DNA of 44,122 nucleotides from an uncultured Prevotellaceae bacterium (GTDB lineage Bacteria; Bacteroidota; Bacteroidia; Bacteroidales; Muribaculaceae): positions 1 to 44,122 of the forward strand of contig ONOU01000038.1 in assembly GCA_900319525.1 (NCBI GenBank), written 5' to 3'. The translations under genes were made by a program, and so were the position numbers. Shown piece after piece: positions 34,364 through 43,500 of the stretch. The notes beneath the pieces are model-generated. The model was not told the origin of the DNA. It made no database searches and worked only from the letters and a program-made list of their open reading frames with translations. Position 1 is the stretch's first letter, and every line of letters starts with the position of its first letter.

Positions 34364-36076
34364 TTACCAGCCAGGATTCTGACTTGTGGCACCCTTGCTC
34401 AGCGTGATCTGGTTGCTGGGGATGGGGCACAGGTAATACTTCTTGTCGAAGGTGCGCAGTGTGCTCACGGGGATCACATAGCCATCTGCATCCAGGTTGA
34501 AGGTCTCGTCCAGGTCGGCCACACCAGCCAGGAAGGCACCGCGGTTGATGTTGGGATGAGCCTGTGAGTCGAGGAGGTCAAGCTTGTGCCAGCGAACGAG
34601 GTCCCAATAACGGTACCAGTTGTCGGCCATGAGCTCGCAGCGACGCGTACGGCGGATTTCCCACAACAGGTCGCTAACACCCATATTGTTGGCGGGGTCG
34701 GCAGCAGGTGTCAAGCTCATAGCGGGCAGACCGGCGCGGGCCTGTAGCTTGTTGACACTGGCATCCAGATCAGTCTGGTTGATGGTGCCCAACTCGGCCT
34801 TAGCCTCGGCGTAGTTCAGATAGATGACTGCCAGCCAATAGATGGGAGCGTCGGTATAGTTCTTGCCGGTGTTGATGCGGTAATCCACTTCCATAGCCGT
34901 GTTGTCATACTTGGCGATGTTGTAGCCGGTAGATGACGTCATGAGCATGGAGTTGGAACGCACCCAACCATGACCCTTGAAGCACAGATACGGATCGAGC
35001 AGCACGCTCAGGCGCTTGTCGCGGTTGGCAAGCATGCCCTGAATGCTATAAGCATTGTTTGTGGGATCGAGCACGGGATGATCATCGGTGTTATAGGCAG
35101 TGGTTGCCAGGGGCTTGCCATCCAGGAAGAGGAAGGCATCGACAGCGTCCTTGCTGATACCGCGCTGCTGTGACGACGATGCGGTATAGTCGGCAGTCGA
35201 GTGCATGAGCTGATCCTTCACGTAGTTGCGGAAGAAGATAACCTCACTGCTCTTGCTCAGGTCGAGCGAGTTATAGACCTCGCCATAGTTGGCGGTAAGG
35301 CTGTACTTGCCCGAGTTCATCAGCTGCTGCGAGGCATCAACGCACTCATTGAGGAACTTCTGGGCACGGGTAGCATCGGCAGCCTTGCCATTGTCCTCAA
35401 CAGTGCGGTACTTGCAATAGGTACCCTCAAACAGGCAGATGTCGCTCTTCATGGCCAGGGCCATATCCTTGCTCCAGGAATTCTTGCCGCCGGCACCCAG
35501 GTTCTGAACAGCATAGTTCAGATCCTCGAGCACGAAGTCCATGACCACGTCACGGTCGGTGCGGGGACCATAGACAACATCGCTCTGAGCCTCGGGATCA
35601 AGGATGACCTCATCGATCATGTTGACATCACCGTACATGCGCACGAGCTGATAGTACTGCCAGGCGCGATTCAAGCGGCCAACAGCTATATAATAGCTCT
35701 TCTCGCCCTCAGCGAGGGTCGAGCTCTGCAAGCCGGTCAACATATAGTTGCAGCGGCGAATCTCGGTATAAGGCGTGCTCCAGTAGGTCGAGGTGCCGGG
35801 AACCGTGGTGAACATCCAGTTATCAAAGCTGGGATTCACCTGGTCGTCGCTCAAACTCTTGAAATAGAACCAGCCAGCGCCACCACCTGTTCCATATCCA
35901 GTATAGTTCTCATACAGGACATTGCTATAGCTGGCGACCTGATTGGCATTGCTCCAGAACTCAGGTCCGAGCTCAAACTTGGTGCGTTCGCTCTTGGTGA
36001 GCATGTCGTCACAAGACGACAGCGAGATGACAGCAGCACCCAGTCCACACAGTATAATTGATTTCAATAATTTCAT
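34364..36076 (-). CDS. SusD/RagB-family nutrient-binding lipoprotein
   Basis: A 570-aa surface lipoprotein that forms the lid of a SusC channel and captures glycans or peptides. Lipobox SLSSC with Cys22 after the start used here; the longer frame starts 24 codons earlier in the heptad array and lacks a signal sequence at its front. Typical helices (SYSNVLYENYTGYG, WAYYQL-type RAWQYYQLVRMYGDV) and the C-terminal pattern LLWEIRRTRRCELMADNWYRYWDLVRW, ending in YYLCPIPSNQITLS...QNPGW, are SusD hallmarks. It follows the susC-type gene by 113 bases on the same strand, and the spacer holds two opposed heptad arrays. Substrate unknown; no glycoside hydrolase lies beside it. Confidence 0.95.
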   Translation of the reverse strand: MKLLKSIILCGLGAAVISLSSCDDMLTKSERTKFELGPEFWSNANQVASYSNVLYENYTGYGTGGGAGWFYFKSLSDDQVNPSFDNWMFTTVPGTSTYWSTPYTEIRRCNYMLTGLQSSTLAEGEKSYYIAVGRLNRAWQYYQLVRMYGDVNMIDEVILDPEAQSDVVYGPRTDRDVVMDFVLEDLNYAVQNLGAGGKNSWSKDMALAMKSDICLFEGTYCKYRTVEDNGKAADATRAQKFLNECVDASQQLMNSGKYSLTANYGEVYNSLDLSKSSEVIFFRNYVKDQLMHSTADYTASSSQQRGISKDAVDAFLFLDGKPLATTAYNTDDHPVLDPTNNAYSIQGMLANRDKRLSVLLDPYLCFKGHGWVRSNSMLMTSSTGYNIAKYDNTAMEVDYRINTGKNYTDAPIYWLAVIYLNYAEAKAELGTINQTDLDASVNKLQARAGLPAMSLTPAADPANNMGVSDLLWEIRRTRRCELMADNWYRYWDLVRWHKLDLLDSQAHPNINRGAFLAGVADLDETFNLDADGYVIPVSTLRTFDKKYYLCPIPSNQITLSKGATSQNPGW

Positions 36077-36080
36077 ATCT

Positions 36081-36115
36081 TTTTTAGTTTTTAGTTTTAA
36101 GTTTTTAGTTTTAAG
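36081..36115. repeat. 7-bp tandem repeat array in the susC-susD spacer, T-rich arm (5 units)
   Basis: TTTTTAG, TTTTTAG, TTTTAAG, TTTTTAG, TTTTAAG, ending 4 bases before the susD start codon region on the minus strand. AG recurs every 7 bases. Read on the minus strand it would sit in the leader of susD. Confidence 0.85.
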
Positions 36116-36158
36116 TATGGTTTGTATCGCCTGTAACTGTATCGTCATTTGGTAATAT

Positions 36159-36193
36159 TACTTACAACTTAAAACTTACAACTTAAAACTCAG
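36159..36193. repeat. 7-bp tandem repeat array in the susC-susD spacer, A-rich arm (5 units)
   Basis: TACTTAC, AACTTAA, AACTTAC, AACTTAA, AACTCAG, running into the susC stop codon. It is largely complementary to the array at 36081-36115, so the spacer can fold back on itself. Confidence 0.85.
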
Positions 36194-39100
36194 TTTAACC
36201 TTATGTTGCTGATGCCCTGGCCCTGGGCGTTGATGCGCTTGGCATCGATACCATACTTCTTTACGAGCATGTCCTTCACGCTGGCGGCACGGCCGTTAGC
36301 GAGAGTGATGTTGCGGTCCATGGGACCGTCCTTGGAAGCATAACCATTGATGACGCAGGTAGCCTCGGGGTGGCTCTTCATGTAAGCGGCAATGCGCTCC
36401 ACATTGGGCTGCTGGTCGGCATAAACGGCCATCGAGTTAATGGGGAAGTGAACCAGGATGGTCATGTACTGCAATGACTTGTCAATCATACCGCTCTTGC
36501 TGTTCTGGCAAGCGGCAAGGTCCTTCTGGAGCTGGCTGTTGCGGTTGTTGGCAGCGTTGAGCTGGTTCTGCAGTTCGGCGATGCGGCTGTTGTAAGCGTT
36601 CTCGGCATTAGCGAGCTGGGCGCGCAGGTCATTGATCTGAGCGTTCAAGGCGCTGTTGTCGCCAGTAACGGCTACGGCAGCACTGCGGTTGGTACCGAAG
36701 GTCACTTGCAGACCTACAGACCAGGTGCGGTTGATGGGATAGGTGCGGCCCCAAGTACCGTAGCCCAGAGAGCCCTGTCCGGCGTTCATCTCGGGATCGA
36801 TGGGGAGGTCACCGCTGCCCTTGTGGAGCAGACACAGGTTGTTCACACTACCGTAAACACGCAGTTTCTCGATGAAGGCCTTACGGGTCAGGTTCTCGGG
36901 CAGGGTGTAACCCAGCGTGATGTTCTTGAGGCGCAGGTAGCTCATGTCAACGAGGTACTTGGTCTGGGGATAGTAGTTGTGGCAGCCGCCCTCACCCGAG
37001 AGGCCCACAACATTGCCGGCATACTCGTTGCCGGGGAACAGGCACGGGAAGTCGTTGTCCTCACTGATGTTGACAACGCCATTCTCGGGATCATAGATAT
37101 TGTACTTGGTCTGGTTGGCAAAAATAGCCAAGTCGGCCGAACGCATCATCGGGAATACAAAGGCTGACTGGGTCCACATTTCACGCTTGCCCACACCCTG
37201 GAAGAACACGTCCAGGTCAAAGCCCTTGAAGTTACCACCAACGTGGAAGCTGTACTCATAGCGGGGCATCATGTTACCGATAACCTTGAGGTCACCATGA
37301 TCCTCCTGAGTGCCCTTGCCACCGTCGATCACACCATTGTTGTCCAGGTCCTTGTACTTGATGTCACCAGGGCCAAAGACGAAGGTCTGGGTCTGGATGC
37401 CGGTCTGATCGGCAACGCCGGGAGCATAGTTCCATGAACCGTCGGCGTTCTTGCCGTTGAAGTCACGCTCGGTGAAGTAGCGGTCGGTCTCAAAGCCCCA
37501 GATGTCACCCCAGGTCATGCCCTCATAGGCATAGGCACTGTTGCAAGGATAGCCGATCAGGTGAGAGTCGTTGTTCCACTTGGTCACCTTGGTCTTAGCG
37601 TCACCGATGCTGGCGCTGAAGTAGGCGCCGAAGTCCTTGCTGAACTGCTTGCGCAGGTCCAGGGTGGCTTCCCAACCGCGTGTGCGCAGCTCACCATTGT
37701 TGGTCACAGGAGCAGCGGCACCCACAGCGGGAGGCAGTGCGGTACCGGGACCGAGCATGTCGCTGGTCGTGCGCTGGTACCAGTCAAAGCCCATCGTGAG
37801 CACGTCACCAAACAGGCCCAGGTCGATACCTGCGTCCATGGTGGTGATGCGCTCCCAGGTCAGTGAGGAGTTCACCCAGCTGGGGAGACCCAGCTCGGTC
37901 ACCTTGGCACCATTCTCGTTCAGCCAGTAAATGTTGCCCTGGCTGATGGGGCTGATGAGCGACTGGAACTGGTTCTCGCCGACGGCCTCGTTACCGATGG
38001 TACCGTAAGAGAAACGCAGCTTACCATTGTCCACGATGTGGCGCAGGCGGTCCCAATACTTCTCCTGGGTGAAGCGGTAGCCCACCGATCCCGAGGGGAA
38101 GAATGCCCAATGGTCATTCACGGGGAAGCTCGACGAGCCGTCGTAACGGCCATTCAACTCGAGCAGGTAGATGCCCTTGTAGTCATAGTTGATACGGCCA
38201 AAGTAGCCGGCAGTAGCCTTGTCATAGGTGCTGCTGTTGATGTTCCACTTGGTCTGGTCGCCATAGGTCAGCGCCATCTCGGGATAAGCCTCGCTATAGA
38301 GCTGGGGCCTGTAGGCATAGAAGTAGTCGCTGGAGTAGTTGTCGCCATTGACACCCACCATGATGTTGAAGTTGTGGGCATCATTGAAGCTCTTGTTCCA
38401 GTTCAGGGTTGCGTTGGCAGCCCACTTGTTGCTCTTGCTGTTGTCGCGCCAGGCGTTGGTGTTGCCGTCGTTGACAATCCACTGCGGGGTGACACCGCTC
38501 CAGTTGTAGCCGTAAACGGTGTGGTCACTCGAACCGCTGTTCATGTTACCGATCTCATAGGTGAAGTCGGCATTCAAGGTCAAGTCCTTGGTGATGTGCA
38601 CGGTGGTGAAGGCGGTCATGCTCAGGCGATCCATGGTCACGTTCTTGCGGGCGGCCTGCTTCTGCATGGCGATCACGCGGAAGTCGAGCTGCTCACCCGT
38701 GGTGGGATCAGCAATCGTGCCGCTGGGGATGAAGAACGAGCCCCAGCGCCAGATGTACTGGTACATGTTGTTCCAGGTATCGGCACGCGAGAAGTGGCGG
38801 CGCGAGAAGTTGATGCGGGTACCAACGGTCAACCAGTCGGTCAAGTCGGTCGAGATGTTGGCAGCAGCGTTGTAGCGCTTACGCATAGCGGGATTCCACT
38901 TCATGTTATCCTCCTTGTAGTTGTAGCCAAAGGACAGATAGTAGGTGGTGCGGTTGCTGGCACCACGCACCGACACGTTGTGGCCCTGAGAGGGAGCGGC
39001 ATGGTTGTACCAGATGTTCTGGATGTCATAGTCGGCATAGTACATGGGCTGGCTGCCGATGAAGCGGTAGTCACCCACGTCACCGTCGCTCACCCAGGGG

Positions 39101-40065
39101 CGCATCACGCCATAACCGATCTTCTTGCCGCCATTCTGCTTCTGCCATGCCTCGGCATAGGGCAGCAGCTGGTCGAAGTACATACCGAAGAGCTCGACAG
39201 CGTCCGAGCCCTCACGCTTCTTGGCCATGATGGCCGACTTCAACTGGGTGGGCACATCAGGATAGTCGGGCAGGTAGGTGGGATCGTCCCAACCGAAGTT
39301 GTTAGAGTAGGTCACCGAGGCATGCTCGCCCTTCTGGCCACTCTTGGTGGTAATCAGCAGCACACCAAAGGCGGCACGGGTACCGTAGATCGACGACGAA
39401 GCGGCATCCTTCAGTACCGATACCGAGGCTATATCGTTGCCGTTGAGCAGCTGCAGTCCGTCCATGTCGCTCACGACACCGTCGATGACGATCATGGGCG
39501 AGGTGTTCTGGTCGTTGCTCAGCGTGCCGACGCCACGGATGCGCATCGTGGGATTGCCATCGATGTCACCGCTGGCGTTGATAATGCTCAGGCCAGGAAC
39601 GGCGCCCTGCAATGCGCGGGACACATCCTGCTCAGGACGTGAATTGAAGGTCTTGTCAACATCTACAGTCGATACGGCACCGGTGAGGTTCACCTTCTTC
39701 TGTGTGCCGTAGCCCACTACAACGACCTCGTCCAGGAGGGCCTTATCCTCGGCCATGACAACGTTCATGCCCGCAGCAGCGCGGGTGGTCACCGTCTTGT
39801 AGCCGATAAACGAAATCTGGAGCTTGGCATTGGTGCCTGCTCGCAACGAGAAGTTACCATTCACATCGGTCGATGTGCCACGGGTCGTTCCCATCTCGAC
39901 AATGCTGGCGCCGATGACGGGTTCTCCCTGCTCATCGACAACGCGGCCTGTCACAATGCTGGTGGCGGCGCTTTCCGTCACCTGAGGCGCGGGTGCTGCC
40001 TGTGCCTGGTACCCAGTACCGCACAGCAACGCCATAGCGCCTAAAAGAGCTAAATGTCTTTTCAT
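36190..40065 (-). CDS. SusC/RagA-type TonB-dependent transporter fused to a coiled coil and OmpA domain
   Basis: A 1291-aa outer-membrane importer. Signal peptide MKRHLALLGAMALLCGTGYQ..., carboxypeptidase-D-like regulatory domain (VTGRVVDEQGEPVIGASIVE, about 32-110), TonB box region DEVVVVGYGTQKK, plug (SRALQGAVPGLSI, IYGTRAAFGVLLITTKSG) and a 22-strand barrel ending in WSVGLQVTFG (about residue 1122). It does not stop there: a coiled coil (about 1135-1190, INDLRAQLANAENAYNSRIAELQ) and an OmpA-type domain follow (about 1195-1291, VHFPINSMAVYADQ, INGYASKDG, NGRAASVKDMLVKKYGI). The OmpA domain has the Asp and Arg expected to hold peptidoglycan diaminopimelate. The start downstream of a long upstream extension is chosen for its signal peptide. 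Cotranscribed with susD. Confidence 0.93.
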   Translation of the reverse strand: MKRHLALLGAMALLCGTGYQAQAAPAPQVTESAATSIVTGRVVDEQGEPVIGASIVEMGTTRGTSTDVNGNFSLRAGTNAKLQISFIGYKTVTTRAAAGMNVVMAEDKALLDEVVVVGYGTQKKVNLTGAVSTVDVDKTFNSRPEQDVSRALQGAVPGLSIINASGDIDGNPTMRIRGVGTLSNDQNTSPMIVIDGVVSDMDGLQLLNGNDIASVSVLKDAASSSIYGTRAAFGVLLITTKSGQKGEHASVTYSNNFGWDDPTYLPDYPDVPTQLKSAIMAKKREGSDAVELFGMYFDQLLPYAEAWQKQNGGKKIGYGVMRPWVSDGDVGDYRFIGSQPMYYADYDIQNIWYNHAAPSQGHNVSVRGASNRTTYYLSFGYNYKEDNMKWNPAMRKRYNAAANISTDLTDWLTVGTRINFSRRHFSRADTWNNMYQYIWRWGSFFIPSGTIADPTTGEQLDFRVIAMQKQAARKNVTMDRLSMTAFTTVHITKDLTLNADFTYEIGNMNSGSSDHTVYGYNWSGVTPQWIVNDGNTNAWRDNSKSNKWAANATLNWNKSFNDAHNFNIMVGVNGDNYSSDYFYAYRPQLYSEAYPEMALTYGDQTKWNINSSTYDKATAGYFGRINYDYKGIYLLELNGRYDGSSSFPVNDHWAFFPSGSVGYRFTQEKYWDRLRHIVDNGKLRFSYGTIGNEAVGENQFQSLISPISQGNIYWLNENGAKVTELGLPSWVNSSLTWERITTMDAGIDLGLFGDVLTMGFDWYQRTTSDMLGPGTALPPAVGAAAPVTNNGELRTRGWEATLDLRKQFSKDFGAYFSASIGDAKTKVTKWNNDSHLIGYPCNSAYAYEGMTWGDIWGFETDRYFTERDFNGKNADGSWNYAPGVADQTGIQTQTFVFGPGDIKYKDLDNNGVIDGGKGTQEDHGDLKVIGNMMPRYEYSFHVGGNFKGFDLDVFFQGVGKREMWTQSAFVFPMMRSADLAIFANQTKYNIYDPENGVVNISEDNDFPCLFPGNEYAGNVVGLSGEGGCHNYYPQTKYLVDMSYLRLKNITLGYTLPENLTRKAFIEKLRVYGSVNNLCLLHKGSGDLPIDPEMNAGQGSLGYGTWGRTYPINRTWSVGLQVTFGTNRSAAVAVTGDNSALNAQINDLRAQLANAENAYNSRIAELQNQLNAANNRNSQLQKDLAACQNSKSGMIDKSLQYMTILVHFPINSMAVYADQQPNVERIAAYMKSHPEATCVINGYASKDGPMDRNITLANGRAASVKDMLVKKYGIDAKRINAQGQGISNIRLN

Positions 40066-40513
40066 AAGCACGTTTAAATTTGTTAATATTAAATTGTTAA
40101 TAATTCTGTTGTTTTTCTCAACTTTTGCCACTTCATCGTCCATGCGTTGACAACACATCTTGTTATCTTTTTTTAACAAGGTGCAAAATTCTACATTTTT
40201 TTTGAACCTACCAAATTATCGGTGTCTTTTTACAAACACAAACGTTAAAGAACCAAAAAATCGGTTTAAGACACGTAAAATTTTGGGGTCAGACTACCGA
40301 TTATCGTCATTAAATGCGATTTTTTGCCTCAAAATTTTGGCCGCGTGAATTTTTATTTGCAAATTTGCCTTTCAATTCCGCACGTTTACCGCCTGGCGGT
40401 GCTTGCGGCATGGATTCTAATACCGAATTTTGAACCACCAGATATGAAAGAATAAAAGAGACAATAAATAAAGTCAGTAAATTTTATTTTTTTAAACAAA
40501 ACAATTAGTGCGT
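40066..40513. other. divergent control region between two susC-type genes
   Basis: 448 AT-rich bases without a gene. Seen: a hairpin CTTGTTA-N8-TAACAAG (40159-40180) in the leader of the left gene; a -7-like TAGAATTTTG on the minus strand (40192-40183); a perfect palindrome ATTTGCAAAT (40355-40364) and ACCGCC-T-GGCGGT (40388-40400) upstream of the right gene. No exact TAnnTTTG box is seen for the right gene, so an extracytoplasmic sigma factor or activator may be used (inference). Confidence 0.6.
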
Positions 40514-43500
40514 ATGAAAAAACAATTAGCACTGTTGGCCGCACTGGCAATCGCAAGTGGAGTGCCCGTAGGAATGACGTCGAGTCAGACCACGACGGGT
40601 TTCACTGCTGTTGCCCAGACCAACAAAGTTACTGGCGTCATACGTGACGCCCAAGGTGAGCCCCTCATCGGCGCGACCATCAAGGTCAAGGGTACCAACC
40701 GCGGTACCGCTACCGATGTCGATGGCAAGTATTCAATCAACGCCAATCGTGGCGACGTGCTCGTCGTCTCCTACGTGGGCAGCAAGCCCATGGAGGTGAC
40801 CGTGGGCAGTGGCGCGATGGACATCACCATGCAGGACAACGACCAGGTCCTCGACGAGGTTGTTGTTACCGCACTCGGTATCCGCAAGGACAAGAAGTCG
40901 CTGGGTTATGCCGTCGATGACTTGAAGGCCGAGGAGCTGATGCGCAACAAGAGCGCCAACGCGATCAACTCGCTGTCGGGTAAGATTGCCGGTGTGAACA
41001 TCACCCAGTCGTCGGGTGCCGCCGGTTCGGGCGCACACATCGTGCTCCGTGGCGGTACTTCGGTCAGTGAGAATTATGACAACCAGCCGTTGTTCGTTGT
41101 GGATGGTGTCATCTATGACAACTCGGCAGGTGTTGTGGGTAACTCGGCATTTGACGGTATGATGAACAGCGCCACCACGTCTTCCAACCGTGTGATGGAT
41201 ATCAACCCCGAGGATATCGACAATATGTCGGTACTGAAAGGCCCGGCTGCATCGGCACTGTATGGTAGCCGTGCTGCCAATGGTGTTGTGATCATTACCA
41301 CTAAGAAGGGTAAAGAAGGCCACACTGAGGTCAGCTTCTCTGGTAAGATGATTGCCTCGACCGTTGCAAATCTGCCCAAGACCCAGAATGAGTACACCCG
41401 CGGTTACATGACTGACATGTACGAGAAGGATGCTCAAGGTAAGAGCGTGTGGACTGGTTTGGACATCAAGGACGACAGTTACAACTCATGGGGTCCTAAG
41501 GTACCTGGCCTGCAAACCTACGACAACCTGAAGAACTTCTTCGACACAGGTATCATCTGGGACACCAACTTGAGCGTTAGCGGCGGTACCAAGAACAACA
41601 ACTTCTTCCTGAGCGGTTCATTCTACGATCAGGACGGTATTGTTCCCACCACCGGCTACACCAAGACGACCTTCCGCTTCAACGGTGAGCAGAAGGTGGG
41701 CCGCTTCACCTTCGGCGCCAATGCTGCCTACAGTGACGCCCGCACCACCAAGACGCTGACTGGTGCCGCTCTGTACGGTTCCAGTGGTACTGGTGCCTTG
41801 TATGCTGCCTATAACTGGACTCCCAGCGATGACATGCGTCACTACCTGAACGAGGACGGAACGCGCTATCGCATGTTCGGTGACCAGTTCCAGCCCTGGG
41901 ACGAGCGCGACAACCCCTACTGGATTGTCAACAAGAACAAGATGACCGATGATACCGAGCGTTTCACCGGCAACTTCAACGTGAAGTGGGATCTGTTCGA
42001 CTGGTGGTGGCTGAGTTACCGCATGGGTGTCGATAGCTATACGACCCAGAGCCACAATACAATCGCTCCCGGTGGCGCCATCAAGCAGATCTGGCAGAAG
42101 GGTATGTTGAGTGACAACATGTACAAGTATCGCTACTTGAGCAACAACCTGATGTCGAACTGGGGCAAACAGTTCGGTGACTTCAACGTCAACTTGATGT
42201 TGGGTGGTGCTACCGAGTACACCAAGACCCGCCGTGACTATGAGTCGGCTTGGAACTTCGCCGTGCCTGAATTCTATAGCTACAACAATGCCAGCGATGC
42301 TGACAAGAAGTTTAGCCACAGTACGAGTCGCAAGCGTCTGGCTTCACTCTTCGGTGAGTTCCGCATCGACTGGCGCAACGCCATCTTCCTGACCGTTACT
42401 GGCCGTAACGATTGGGATTCGACCCTTCCCAAGGAGCACTGGAGCTACTTCTATCCCAGTGTGAGTGGCGCTATCGCCTTTACCGAACTCTTCCGTGAGA
42501 GCCTGCCCGACTGGTTCTCCTTCGGTAAGATCCGTGCCAGCTGGGCTGAGGTAGGTAAGGGTACCAGTCCCTATGAGACAGGTACAACCTTGTGGCCAGT
42601 AAGCACTTTCCTGGATGGTCTGATGGGTCTGGGTAACAGCTGGGTTCGCGGTAACCCCTATTTGAAGCCTGAGACCACCCGTTCAACCGAGGTTGGTCTG
42701 GAACTGCGCTTTATCCAGAACCGCTTGAAATTTGACATTGCTTACTATACCAACAACTCATACGACCTGATTCTGTCACCGCGTGGCCCGCAGTCAACCG
42801 GTTACATCTTTACCTCCTACAATGCAGGTAACGTTTACAACAAGGGTCTTGAGATCAGCCTGAGTGGTACCCCCATCCAGCATGAGAACTTCATCTGGGA
42901 AACCGGTATCAACGTCTATGGCAACCGTGGCACAATCGACAATCTGTATGCTGGTATGGACATTATGTACGTGACCGATGTACAGTATGCTGGTGCTAAG
43001 GCTGCAACCTTCAACGGTAGCAACTTCATGGGTATCTCTGGCACCAAGTGGAACCGTAACAGCGAGGGTAAACTTATCCTTGACAAGAACGGCTTCCCCA
43101 CCGAGGATAAGAAGCAAGATGCATTTGAAGTCGGTGACCGTGAGCCCAAGTTCCAGGGTGGTTGGAACAACACCTTCACCTTCTTCAAGAACTGGACCTT
43201 CAACATGTTGTGGGAGTTCCGTTATGGCGGTGACGTCTTCAACGGTACCAAGTATGCCATGTCGATGAGCGGTGTAAGCGCACTCTCTGGCGACTGGCGC
43301 AACGATCCCCTCACCATCGAGGGTGTATTCCAGACGGGTACAGATGATAATGGCAAGCCCATCTATGAGGCTGTATCCAACACTTGGAAAGCTGATCAGA
43401 ACTACATCTTTAATGGTGTCGAGACTAGTGGTTCTACCATTATCCAGAACTACTACACTGGTGCTTATAATTATGAGACCCGCAACTGGATCACTAACGT

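Noticed and set aside
36066-36148. Longer N-terminus for SusD starting at 36148
   Set aside because: The extra residues are the translated heptad array, and the lipoprotein signal would then be internal.
38038-39642. 534-codon open frame on the plus strand
   Set aside because: Antisense to the susC-type gene; low-complexity Val/Gly/Ala composition and no domain pattern.
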